Shown: positions 40,678-53,189 of the stretch, in pieces
Position numbering within the stretch: the stretch's first letter is position 1
How the letters are laid out: each line of letters begins with the position of its first letter
Assembly: GCF_964340395.1 (NCBI RefSeq)
Contig: NC_135549.1
Location: forward strand, 5,894,001-5,958,000
DNA from: Glandiceps talaboti
Taxonomy: Eukaryota; Hemichordata; Enteropneusta; Spengelidae
Direction of reading: 5' to 3'
Length of the DNA: 64,000 bases
Program-made: the position numbers and the translations under genes
The notes under the pieces: model-generated
The model's input: the letters and a program-made list of their open reading frames with translations, nothing else
Told to the model about the DNA's origin: nothing
The model's database searches: none

Positions 40678-40715
40678 CACCTGACGATCCTTCGGGTGAA
40701 ACGGTCCGTAGTGTA
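40676..40715 (+). ncRNA. hammerhead ribozyme-like motif (type I layout, minimal stem III)
   Basis: The conserved core reads CUGACGA (C3-A9, 40681-40687). A stem II of two CC/GG pairs capped by UUCG follows, with a U.U at 10.1/11.1. Then come G12-A14 GAA (40698-40700), A15.1-U16.1 in a 3 bp stem III ACG/CGU with loop GUC, and H17 = A (40710). Stem I pairs UACAC (40676-40680) with GUGUA (40711-40715). Predicted cleavage lies between 40710 and 40711. A 3 bp stem III is typical of hammerheads in Penelope-like elements and retrozymes, which often act as dimers. All required core bases are present. Activity is untested, and the weak stem II is a concern. Confidence 0.6.
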
Positions 40716-40812
40716 ATTCCACTATGTAATATCAGACTCGTCTTCTTTCATTTTTATGTATGATAGCTCTCCAAGGTGATCGAGCACTCTACTTGGCAAA
40801 AGAAGAATGAAA

Positions 40813-40916
<104 letters not shown>

Positions 40917-41158
40917 TCGCACGCACGCACACACACACGCAAATGATAACTGGATGTCTCAACAAAACTCAACTCTAAGGGTTTTCAAAAGTGCTGATTG
41001 GATCGCCGTGTAAATATGGCACCTTCAGGTATATATAGCTCGGATGAAGGCGTCTCAGTGCTCAAATATCATTGTATCTAGAAAAGTCAAGTTTTTTAGC
41101 TGGCGTAATTAACATTTTATATCATGTGCTAATAAGAGCTTGAGCTCAATTAGCTTTT

Positions 41159-41204
41159 AGTTGCCTGATGATCGCAGGATAACGTGAAACCTATAGTTTT
41201 AACT
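41159..41204 (+). ncRNA. second, degraded hammerhead-like motif
   Basis: CUGAUGA (41165-41171) is followed by a possible stem II UCG...CGU with an eight-base loop (U.U at 10.1/11.1, as in the 40.68 kb motif). GAA is at 41186-41188, then a 2 bp stem III AC/GU with loop CUAUA and H17 = U (41198). Stem I can pair AGUUG with UAACU-type sequence, but the pair next to the core is mismatched. The short stems make this weaker than the 40.68 kb motif; it is probably a relic. Confidence 0.35.
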
Positions 41205-44007
41205 CCTCATTAAGTAGCTGTTCTCTGTCAGTCTCTGTTTCTTTATCATCTACTTATGTTTGTCTCTGCCAGAGTGACCAGTGTATGTGATGTTATTTAT
41301 CCGTTTGTCTCTGTATGCCCCTTTTGCTGTATTTTCAACAACATTACGAGGTACCGTTGATTTTAGAACGGGTTGAGACATTCAAATGTCTCTGCTTAAA
41401 GATAGGATGCCAACAGATGCCATGAGCACTGTATCTAGAAGTCACATTATTGAGTTTGAAAAACACTGTTTCTTTACCCGCATGTGTTTGACAAGTTTTA
41501 TTGCGCACGGGTTCGGGGATTAGTGATTAAATAAAGTAATATTTTAATCACAGAACGGTTAAATAGATCCACCTATTCATCAATGAATAATCAATCGATA
41601 AACGAACGAACGAACAAATCAATCAATCAATAAATGAATGACCAACTAAAGGAATGAACTGGTGGATGGGCGATCGGTCGGTCATCTGATTTAATTAATC
41701 AAGTAATTAACATTTCGAAAACTTAATTATAATGATCGGTAGCCCCATCTCACAAATAATACCAATAATATTTGTGATTTAAAATGTCAGACTTTTCTGT
41801 TTTCAATACCACATTCCGTAAGAATTTCAGTGTGGCGAGATTTGATTTAATGTGTACACCACTGTAAGTCTTGGCAATAACAAGCTCTAAATTGCTGTCT
41901 TCTAAAATGCTGATAATGATGTCACACACAGGGCACTTGACAGTTCATGTTGCATTGAAATATATCTATTGAGTAACTCGACACTTTGAGTTCCAAACGT
42001 CGCCACTAACTTTTAAAATTTTATATATGTCATATTACGATTTTAATCGGTTCGTGCCAGGACTATGGTATTATGCTGAAAATGGACGTTTGGGGACTTT
42101 ATTTTCGTATACGTCATTATTAGAGAGATATCAAAGCGTTAGTAATATACCTTTGTTCATATTCGGAATGCATATCCGATTACACGTACTACTGATACCT
42201 CAAAGTGGAAAGGAATTGACGTTAGTTTATGTACACTAGTACCATTAATGTTGAATTCCATCGTAGACTTTGGATAACCTTTCCAAATGAGTTTTAAGGA
42301 TGAAAGCTGTTCATTTTACAGCACGTGGTGCATTAAATGTATCATTATGTTCGAATCCGTAATTTTTTTTACGAATACAAAGTACACTCCAAAGCAAAGT
42401 AAAACGCTACAATCACGCAAGAAGACTTTGTCTTTGCTTTATGACTCCTCGCCTCGATCTCGTTCAGGTAATAACAATTCGATGTGATTGACAGAATATC
42501 ATAATAAACATTGAGTTACAGTTCATATAGTTACCCTCATATCTCTGAAGCGTTCGATTTAGAAAAAGATTGGTTAATTCATGATTGGTATTGACGGGTA
42601 GTTTTAGTCGTCTCGATGTGAACGCAGCATGATGTGATAGCCTGTTTCATGACTATTGTAAACAGTGTCTCATTTAGCACACTAGGTATACAAATGTATA
42701 TCCCTAATATGTAAAATCCGTCTAACCTTAAGTATTTGCATCACTAAAACCCAGCATGCTCCTTATTAGATTGTCCATTTCAAAATATCGCAGTTAAATT
42801 TGTTCAAATTGCTAATTAGTCAGCTGTGTTTTGAATAATTGGACTTCATCAAAATATTATACATCTATTATAAAAAAAATTAACTTATTTATGAAAGTGC
42901 AGGTTGCATTTCTCTTTAACGGTTTTTATTAATTGCATTGCCTATGGATCTCTCATATTACTTTATTTAAATATGGATTAATCTAGCCTATTAATGAAAT
43001 AAAGAGCTCAAAACACATTAGGAGCCTGGAATGTATGTATTAAACTAGGTAACGGTATTGCGAGAAGCGTGCGTAGACTTTAATGATAGTTTTTCTTCAG
43101 AAAACAAGTAGTCGCACACACCACGGTAAATGTTTTCTGGCTAGATTTGGTATCGTGGAACATCAGTTTAGGCCAATCAAACAGAATATAGTTTGGTATA
43201 TATATTATTGAATAAAGAAGACGTCATATCTGGAAGTCCGTTGCCATGAAGTTATCACTAAGTAAATGAGGGTATGAACGTCCATATGACAGAGTAAATA
43301 CAAGTAATATATTTTCAATGGCGTCACATTTCTACAGTGGTGTCCCACGATTTGTAGACTTAGGTAAAACCAAGACCCTTTAAAACGTGTAGACTTATTA
43401 TTTACAGGAAAGATACACAAGGACCGTGATTCAAAGAGCACCTCAAAGATCAGAAGTGTTGTAACGTGAACCATATGATATAATTTATTACATTTCTGAG
43501 CAAAGTACAATAACTTCAACTGGTAAAATTGAACTAATCAGCTGATATCAATACAGTATACCAGCGGAAACGTGCCAAGGACGTTTTGAATGGGTTTATT
43601 CACTAACTTACTATAAAGCATACGATTTTTATATTCATTTCAATAAAATTCACTCTGGAGTTAAAATTGACTACCTGAGTCTATCTCATGTAAGCCTAAT
43701 ACAGAGCATTCATTTCAGCGTCATGAACAATAAGCTGTACATAGGCACATACAGGTCTATTTCAAGTGAGAATACAACCCGCAAATTTAAGTTACGGTGT
43801 CACCATAGCAACATGCCAAACACGTAAACTCCTCACACGTCATCATTTCAATGCATGTATACGAAGGATTCAATTTTAAATGGGGTACCCCGTTTCTGAT
43901 GACCTCTTTCTAATACGCTATACGACAGTTTAGACACTGTCCGTAGCTTATACATGTACAATAAATATAGTGCAGACAGGCAGACAACACACATACGAGC
44001 AGGTAGT
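41205..44007. other. gene-free tract
   Basis: A loose tetranucleotide stretch (cgaa, caat, gaat units) lies at 41596-41640. No gene supported. Confidence 0.6.

Positions 44008-44062
<55 letters not shown>
44008..44062. repeat. (GACA)n microsatellite
   Basis: Fourteen near-perfect GACA units. Confidence 0.96.
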
Positions 44063-45671
44063 TGTGAAAGAGTACAAATATATTTGAGAAGAATCTGATT
44101 GTTTTAATTTCAACAAAGAGAACGCAATTTCAAACTTATATAATTTTGAAATGTTGAATAACAGTTGGTTTCAATTTGTGACTGCACACATCCTCTCTAG
44201 CTTTTGATTACTGTTCTACTAATAATGTAAATAAATAAAGTACAAATCTGAAAAAAGTTACAATAAGTACCTTTTAACAAGACCTTGACATTTAGAAGGT
44301 ACGATTTTGATTTTCTGGAAAGTATGTGTGGCGAAAGAGTATAATCATGTACTTTTCTATTGTCCTTCACTAACATTATCTCCTGAGTACCAATATAGTT
44401 ACAATAGACTCTCCTCGAACTGAGTCAATGAAGCCACACAAACACCCGTTGTACAACTTAGGAGGAGAGGATTACGTCCAGTAAATATTACCCATGAGAG
44501 AACATCTCACACGTAATTCCAAAGGCGGGGGTATTTAACGAACACGTTAAGAGTCGAATTGTAAACTTTAAAGCTGTGCCAGGAAATGTGGAATGACAAA
44601 AGAGCTCACTATTGAGGTATAATCTTCAATATGCAAACAACTGTACAGGATCTCTTAGATTTGGTGATACTTCTTTTCAGATTTTTAGGTTCGATGAATA
44701 GAGTGAATAGCAAAATGTAATTTCTATCATTTAAATCTTTCTGTATGTTACAGGCACACGAATTGAATGTAAACTATTCTCTGATACCATATTCATGTAT
44801 ATCTCAAATAACAGTTTTAGCAAGCATTCGTGAGAGAAGATACTTTACTTGGGACAAGGCTTATAAGTGTGTATGGAGACGAGCTGCGTACTCTTTTGTA
44901 TCATTCTCTTTCCCCCGGCGAGTTTGCGTTGCAATAAACTCAGACTTTTATCCATAATCAAAATGCTTGGACACGGTAGGAAATGATAGCGGTTCGCCAT
45001 CTTTGCGAACATTCAACGACTAACTATTCGTTGAAGGATCGGAATTAAAGTAATGGAGGCAGTGTTTTCAAGTCCATTCGCTCAATATATCTATTGAAAT
45101 CTTTGACCCTTTCCATGATGAGTAACGTACTAAAAAAAATCAAGAGCCAGATAATTGCTAGGCAAAAAAAAATATGATTCATTATAAAGTCACAAATTTT
45201 CAATATTGTCGCAAAATACAATTTAACAATATCAGAGCGTGTCTATCGCTATTAAAAAGTTCATGAAGAGAGATAAACAAAAAGGTCTATACTCCGTCCA
45301 TCGATTCCTGGCTCCTGTTCACAGCTACGTCTGATAAATTACCATTTTTCGCAAATAAGTACAGAAGTGAGATGAAATGGGAGCATGTGTTCGTTATTTT
45401 GCCAAGTAATTTTGCCAAGTTTGATATTTCAAACACAGCAAAATGGCTTAGAAAACAATTATTTAATTAAAACACATAAACTATAATCCATACTGTGATT
45501 AAAATTACAATAAGTTGTCAATTTGCAGTGAAAGTTTCCAAATATTTACTTCTAGAATTTAATACCATTTTTTAACAAAGGAAAATATGTTTTACCTCAT
45601 TGTGTTGAGGACAAAGCATCAGATTATGGAATTCATCTTCAACCAAAGTAGATGATTTCAGAAACCTTTCT
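44063..45671. other. gene-free tract
   Basis: AT-rich, no recognisable gene or repeat family. Confidence 0.6.
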
Positions 45672-46232
45672 ATGGCAAGCCGTTCAGGCCAAAAGTATTA
45701 TTTTATTTTAGCTATAGTATTTTATGTTTTTCGTAGTTGCAAACTAATTTTAACCTTTTAGGTGTTGTTTTTCGATGGAATCAACACTTTTATTCCATGT
45801 TAACATTATTTAATTAAAACAAGTTTTCATTTATTTGAGATTATTGTTTTATTTTTCGTCAAACAAGAATCTTTTTTAAGGATTATATATAATTGAAAGT
45901 CAAAATATTTTATTTTTTAAAGTTTTTTTATTTTTTAACCTTTTTTTCAACTTTTTTTTGCCGACTCTGCGGACAAGCGCCGGTCACGAGCACGTCGTGC
46001 TCGTACGCGGCGCCTGTCACGAGTACGTCGTGCTCGTGACAGGCGTGACCTTTGACATCCATTACGACGTGTTTCGGCGTCAAATACACGTTCCTATTAC
46101 CTTCGAAATTGATCGCTCAAACATTATATCAGTTCTCAAAACTGTTACTTTACGTATAAGGATCGGATAAAATAAAATATAAAATACTATAGCTAAAATA
46201 AAATAATACTTTTGGCCTTAACGGCTTGCCAT
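45672..46232. mobile_element. TIR element (family D) with GC-rich double hairpin core
   Basis: A 561 bp element with nearly identical inverted ends of about 58 bp. Both start ATGGCAAGCCGTT, then AGGCCAAAAGTATTATTTTA and a GCTATAG block, with about two mismatches. The interior left side is very T-rich. At 45977-46045 it switches abruptly to GC-rich DNA forming two adjacent hairpins. A 70-codon frame from 45958 runs through the hairpins; its repeated H-E-x-V-V-L-V segment comes from the palindromic repeat, so I do not call it a gene. Confidence 0.75.
45977..46045. repeat. two adjacent GC-rich hairpins, 33 bp period
   Basis: Hairpin 1 (45977-46013) centres on ACGAGCACGTCGTGCTCGT. Hairpin 2 (46011-46045) pairs CGCCTGTCACGAG with CTCGTGACAGGCG. 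The shared block GTCACGAG(C/T)ACGTCGTGCT starts at 45983 and 46016. Both sit inside TIR element D. Confidence 0.88.
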
Positions 46233-48534
46233 GCCTTTCGATGGCAAGTATCTTCGGAATCTATGCAAATCAATTATATAAACGTGTTATTCATAACATT
46301 AGGGTATGCAAGATGCAGTGACAGGGTACAGTATGTATTTGACAGTCTGAGAATGGCGGACATTTTTGTTGTTATTATTAATTATACCATCTAGATATTC
46401 AATACTACATTCACATTGACAGGTATCAACCCTCTTTCAAAGATATGCACAACCCCGCGAGATGCCTTGTACACTCACTTACATGGCAAAGAATGCTGAG
46501 ATCATATTGTAATAATTTTGCTCTTTGATGCCTAATGTATTTCATTACGTTTTACGCATACACACCACTTTGACATATGTACATTGTACACAGTTAACGT
46601 TTCTACTTTACACTTTCATACCTATCGCATGTCTTTACAGTTTAACCACCCCTTGCAACTTTTTTAACACTTTGCTGTTTTTACCATCGCTACTGTTTAT
46701 TTCAATCGTCCTTTTAATTTATCGTCCATGGTTATTGTATCGTTTGAAGAGTCCAGAAGAGTGCCTCTTGGCGAGAGCCTTAACACTGGGTTTCTATTTA
46801 TTCATACACTCTACATGCTACTCATATATGTTACCAGAATCTTGTCCAGCTGTCTGAGACTTGATAGAATTGTATCCTTTCTATTTATGCAATTTCCCTT
46901 AAAGGAATATTTGAAGAAAAAAAGTTGATTAATCACTGAGTGATGATACACACACAGTCAATTGCTTTTATGACAAAGTATTACATGGGAATTTTTTTAA
47001 TTATCTCTCTGTACAGCGATTCGTGATCACCTGTAAATGTGTCATTATGACTCATTCACACACATTTTAGTGGTGCAATTTTAATCTTTATTTTTCCCCA
47101 TATCAAAATGACAATTTGTCATTCAAGGGTCATCATTGGTATACGAAGTAGATATTAAATTATTTTCCTTAATGCTTTAGGTCTTCAGGTTCCTGGTGCA
47201 CACGGTAATAACTTATACACCGATCATTTAGCAGGCCACAATAAATCTTCAAACTGTCATGTGGTATTAAGTGACGTCATTTTAAAATAGTTGCTTTATA
47301 TACAGCAAGGTGCTTAGCCTTGAAGGTAATCGTATGAAATAATAAATTGTTAATGCTATCCGGAACTCGGTCGTTGGACCAAATATCAAGCGGATATGAC
47401 TTTCAGAGACTGGTTGCACTTATTCACATATTTCCATATTGAGGAAGCATGCGAGAGAGAGTACGAATAGGGGTCATTAGATGTTTGGCTCCACAAGTGT
47501 AACATTGTAATACAAAGAGTGTCATTACAATTGTTGGCAAGACGAATAAGGTGTTATGGATTCATGTTTTCAATGGAAAATCTGACTTTATGACAAATTA
47601 AAGATACCATGTATTGTGAACTGACATACTTCTTCCAAAATCGGTTATTTTAAGGAATACTATTTCTGTAATTGGTATGTGATAATCACATTTCGATTTT
47701 TCGGACATGGCGAGGTCTTGTTACACGAAAGAGATTTATTTTTTTGAATGACCATGTGTCAGTTTAAAGGTGTGATATATTTTTTCAAAATCAATCTAAC
47801 CAAGATTTGTTTCGAGGAATATGTAAAAGCCCTGTGTAAGAATTCGAACAAGTATCAGAAAAATCAAAGTTACCAACTTTTCTGAAAAGGGTCACACTGA
47901 TGTACGTTGTCGTTGAAAACTTTACAAACGTTCATTGTAAAGAATGGTACAATCTCGTCACTTAAGCCGTGGAGGTATAAACAATCTTTTCCTCGCTAAG
48001 CTTATGAGAGAGCAACCTAATTGAGCAATCTACAGGGAAAATTACTCGTTTTTGAAACTGATTACATGTTGACCAATTTCATCGCTGGATGGTGATTTAA
48101 CGACCTGTCGAATCAGCATATATCTCTCCCTTGGGATCTCGAGTCTTATTGGAATTTGATCATGGGATATTTCAAATCGCACTTTTATAAATGAACACAT
48201 ATAATGATATGCCGAGGGTGATATAACATAATCTGACGTATTTTGACCGTTGCCAACTAGTTTATGACAAGGTGACAAGTGAAACTTCTCTGCATAAAAT
48301 GTCAAGATATCTGTGTTGTATATGAAGAATAAAGTGACTACTTGGGATTAAAGGCACTCGCTTGCAATTTCGATCGATTAGATTACGCCTTCAGTGGATT
48401 TCTGAGTACCTTCCCTTTCCCTTCTCTATATATCAGATAGTCAAAGAGTACTATAATGATTAACTATACTGTCTTTACTATGATCCGTATCATTACCTGG
48501 AAAGGTTTTAAGTAAGCTTACTAAAGAAGCTTGC
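46233..48534. other. gene-free tract
   Basis: The 110-codon plus-strand frame at 46525-46857 is hydrophobic but irregular and lacks family motifs. No gene is called. Confidence 0.55.
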
Positions 48535-49225
48535 AATAACTACAAGGGGAAGGGCCGGGGAAAATCAAGTATTGTCTGTCGTATAAAATGTTACCCTCCC
48601 CAAATTTCATTTCTAAAACTTGGTCTTCACTCAATTTCCTTTCTCTAAAAACACGACTCTTCTCCATGTTCAATATTTGTTTTAAATGCTGTTGGAAATG
48701 AACAGAAGCCGGAGACTGCCGAGACTCTATCCCATCGTTGCAACCACATTACTAATTGTAATGGCATTGGTGGTTTCCCACTACTACAACCACGACGAAT
48801 GTAATTAATCACTAGGCTTTCATCTACATGACAGAGCTGAAGGCAGCCAGACCACCAAAGACTAGGCAGGTGTATTGCATTGATTGGAATCCCAAATGTT
48901 TTACCAGTGTTACCACACCACCCCCCCCCCCCCTTCTCTACTGTGAGACGCTCCTCTCCTCATAAGTCATTGAATCATTCCATGGTTGTCAGCAACGATG
49001 TTGCTGATATGTCATATCAGTTTGTCATGATATTATGGAACAGCGGTGGCAGTGATGGGATGTGGCAGCAGTGGCAACTAAGGACGCTAAGTTAGATAAG
49101 AGTGTAATTTGTACTAAAATAAGACCCTCCCCTAACTGCATTTTTATATGTTGCCCTCACCAGACAATCGATTTGTGAAATCTGACCCGCCCTTCAATTC
49201 CCTTGGCTCTTCCTACTTGTAATTC
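48535..49225 (-). mobile_element. short TIR element (family C), copy 2, split by ~430 bp
   Basis: The left end AATAACTACAAGGGGAAGGG and right end (other strand) GAATTACAAGTAGGAAG match the family C termini. Compared with copy 1 on the other strand, the shared blocks are GTATAAAATGTTACCCTCCC, a CTTTCTC(T)AAAA block, GACCCTCCCC and CGATTTGTGAAATCTGACCC. Roughly 48665-49100 is absent from copy 1. It is either an insertion here or a deletion there, and it includes a C15 run near 48917. Confidence 0.55.
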
Positions 49226-52200
49226 TATAATACTCCCTTAGAATCCACGTCATCTTGAAGGATTCAGTTCAATTTGATCAATCTTAAGATACCCAATCAA
49301 ATGAATTGAAACTATTTGGAGATCCTTATTGCATAGGGTAATCTTTATTCATTATTGTTTGAAGAATCCCCCACCAATTGGAAACTTGGAATTAGTTTGT
49401 TCCTACATATTCCCCCTGGTCACTTGAGTCAACGTTTAAGCGCCAGTAGTAAATTCTCATCGGATGTTTGCTACACAACATTTATCTCATTCATCTTTCA
49501 TCCTGTGATTGCTGTGTGCCTATTCAATTTACATTTTAATATTTACAGAATGTTTTCAGGTTATTCCATAATAGCTTGATCTGCAAAAGATCGGTCAATT
49601 AACCTGTGCTATATATTATTGGCACGAATAGAAAAGCAGAGAAAGGAAAGCCTATGGGCAACCATATTATGCATGAAATAAATTAATAGAAATTCCAATC
49701 TATTTATGATCTGATTTATTAGTGTATAATTTCAAACATGTTTAAGTTATCACTACTGTTGAATTACGTAATCATCCTCATATACATGTCTTTCTATATC
49801 TAATGATATATTAGTAAAAAAAACTTCGGTATGCAAATGTTTCATTGTATAATATCTCATTGCTTATTAAATGTTAAGGAACATAATAAATTCCTTCCAA
49901 CTATCTATTTCTCTTTGGAACTGGAAGGAATAATTGTCCATACGTCCGTCAACTCTCAGCTGTTCTTCGAATAAAGTAGTTATATTATTTTAAACAATGA
50001 AGGACAAGTTACTATAGCTAATACTAGTATACAAGGTCATGATGTCATGACAAATAATAACTAACCTCGTATACTTACAACGGGTGTTTCAATCTATAGT
50101 GTGAGAATTAAAAGTTGACTTTATTTCATCTATCAGGCGTTTCATGCACATGTTGTTCCAATGACTCAAACATCGCCGATTAAATTTCAAATGCTATCAT
50201 TATTTAATTAAATTATTGGTTGTGCCATCCATGACCTATTGTTATAAACTAATATGTGTCGATTATATTGAAAAGCAATTCAATTAACTAAAAAATCATC
50301 CATCCACATTTTTTTCTTATAAATTAAAAAGTGGTGACTTAATCAAAAATTGACATTTTATTAAACTACTGACCACTGCAATGGCTTTTTACATGTAATA
50401 ATGGAATTACAACTTCTTTTAGAGATAATAGTTTGGTTGTAAAGGTAAAATTATACATTTCTGATTATAAATATATTATATGGATAGTGTGATGAACTAC
50501 GATCGAATATTGCAAGTATTTGTAACGGAAAGGAGTTGTAACTATAGGAATAGCATATATAAGTATGTCTGGCTCAAGAGAAAATTTAATGACTTGATGT
50601 GTGACAATTTTCTATAATGTACCAAACCCAGTCGCTGAGACATTTTGACATCAAAACTCTCTCAGAAAAACAACTTTAGGCTACTAGTTAATTGTCACAT
50701 TACATAATATGATAAAAAAAAAACTTTTAAGATAAAATGTGCACAGTCCAATAAAGTCGTAAATAGCTGGGAGTAAACCTTTTATGAGCATTGAGAGTTG
50801 ATGCTGTTATGATACTACATATTATAACACATTGACAAATTTCTTTATATTGAAACCAGCAAATCGTAGAATTCCATCGTACGAGTGCCTAGACGTTTGC
50901 ATATTTGTTGTTCAGTCGGATACATAAACGTTTGTATGCAAACGCAGGGAAGTGGCTACATCCTCATATCCATCAACGTGTGGCACGCCAGATATTGAAT
51001 TTCATCAAGTCATTAGTGAACCATGTTTCTGAACCTCAAGCTCTTTTTCTGTATCTATATGATGATCAGGGCATAATATGACTTGTCCAGGCCTGCTGAG
51101 ACACGGGCATGTCCTGGATGACATAATTTGTTGGCATGAGAAAATGACACATATAACAATCAATGTAAGACAACTTCTACTACATATCCATCAGAGAACC
51201 CTGTTTCAGATTTATCAAGACTATCCTAACTTTGAATACAAATACTCGTGTTTTGTCCAAGTTGAGTGTCAACTTGTAAGTCTTACAGTAAGTGACAAGT
51301 CTCCTAAAAGTTCTTCATTTAAAATAATAGACTGACCATATACCCTGGGCTAACTCCAGTGGGACAGTGAATGCGATGTTAACTTGCTTTGGATGTGCCA
51401 CATGATTGGGTCAATAGCATGGAGTAATTTGAACAATTTACATCTCGCGCATCAATTATAAGGCATATCATGTCAGAGAGGATGACTTCCAGAATATTGT
51501 CACTGAATAGTTTTATGTAAATTGTCTCTTGAAATCGTAGTTTTCATTTTCTGTCTTTAGTCCTTTCGTGCTTTGCTACCTATGTAATTCTTTTACTTTC
51601 GTGAGTGATACCCAGGTGGAAATCAGCTGCGGCAACTGTTACTTCCTATCTATGTATTTTTAAATACATTTTGCTACTACTACTATCACACCATCCTTTA
51701 AAAGGACCCACATGCAAATTATTTGTCTTTTACATTCTACAAAAGTGGAAAAGCCTTAGACAAATCTGTGAAAGGCGCAATGGCATTTCCCTTCTTTTTC
51801 TTGACATTTATAATTGAATAGCTGACTGAAGAATGATAAATATAGTATCAATTATGGAATAGCCATATCTAACGCATCCAGCAATTCTCCCAAGAGCTTC
51901 GATTCACTGAGAGACTCATATTGATAATTGAGGTGAAAGTTTTACTAAAGATATTCAAACGAAAAATACCATGGTAGTTATCTGGGGAATCTGTTGTACA
52001 TTAATATGTACATAGATAATAACGGCCTTTGTCCAATGCCTTGGAAATGCGACCATTAAGGTGAAAGAATAAAGGAATATTCTTTATTTTGAAAAGTTTG
52101 CCTGGAATACTGTCAGTTTCGGTAGATTTCCTCCAATAGCCATTTGGCCATTGACAATGTGTCAATGATATAAATTTTGTGTGCAGCATTTGAATCTCTG

Positions 52201-53132
52201 GAAACTTATGTCATTGAATTCACCTGACAAGCAAAATTGTATCCAAATTTGATGAAATATGAGAAACTATAACTCTGAAATAGGGAAATAGTTCGTTTAA
52301 ACTAATACTAAAAGGAAAAACATGTACCCATCAGCTTTTCAAAGTTGGCCAAAGAGCCTTTGAATCCGAAGTGCCAGATATTAAAGAATCCTTCAATCTA
52401 TTGCAATAATCACGCTCTTTGTTCCGATATGCATTACTAAATAGTTGTTTGACAACCTTATATTCACTTTAAAAACTTACATCACTCGTCTCACGGAAAT
52501 GTCTCAATAAACTATTCATAAAATGTCCACGTTATACCTGGGAGACAGCTCCAAGCAGGGTTCAAAGATATCCGTTTCACCATGTTCAAACTGATCAGCA
52601 ATCGGCACTTTCTTGATTTCTTTTTTCTTTTTCTGTTAAAAAAGCATGAATTTTAGAGCCTCATGAATGTGCTAAATCCATAATCATAATTTTCAGGAAA
52701 AGTTGCTGAATTTTCTGTTATATTATACTAACCTCATATCAAAATAACCAACATTCTTGTCAAATGCCACTTTTTGTTGAGTTATTCGCTACCATACGGT
52801 AAACAGCTAATAGAAAATGGTCAGACCTTTGTTCGAACAATTGAAAATGTATTAATCTTTGTAAACAGCGATGACGGAAATATACATGTAATGTAAACAA
52901 CAATACTCATTCCTACATTTGCAGTACTAAAATCGCACCTTGCGTCAACACACCTGCCCTACCATGATTGAAGATCTTATTTGAAATAAAGGAAAATGCA
53001 AGATAAAGATAAAAGGAAATTGCCCAAATTATTCATATTGTCTTATTAAGAAAGATGTCACATCATCTTATCAATATGTCTGTATCATAGAAAGCAAAGT
53101 TGCCCAAAAAGACACATGTACCAATCATGTAC
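49226..53132. other. gene-free tract
   Basis: Very AT-rich. An 85-codon frame at 51078-51335 has no recognisable motif. No gene supported. Confidence 0.6.

Positions 53133-53187
<55 letters not shown>
53133..53187. repeat. (GACA)n microsatellite
   Basis: About fourteen GACA units, the same motif as at 44 kb. Confidence 0.96.

Positions 53188-53189
<2 letters not shown>

Larger units (their letters stand above)
40600..40753. repeat. perfect 154 bp palindrome, no spacer
   Basis: The 77 bp arms are exact reverse complements meeting at AGGTGT|ACACCT (centre between 40676 and 40677). I found no mismatch over the whole length. The left arm ends exactly at a (TA)n array. The right arm continues into about 65 bp of unique sequence and then array 5. 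Each arm carries the hammerhead-like motif annotated separately. Confidence 0.95.

Noticed and set aside
45958-46170. 70-codon frame in TIR element D with a repeated HExVVLV segment
   Set aside because: The repeat is explained by the palindromic 33 bp DNA unit. The frame starts inside a poly-T tract without an ATG.
46525-46857. 110-codon hydrophobic plus-strand frame as a membrane protein
   Set aside because: The hydrophobic stretches are irregular, no family is recognised, and there is no start context, splice context or second exon.
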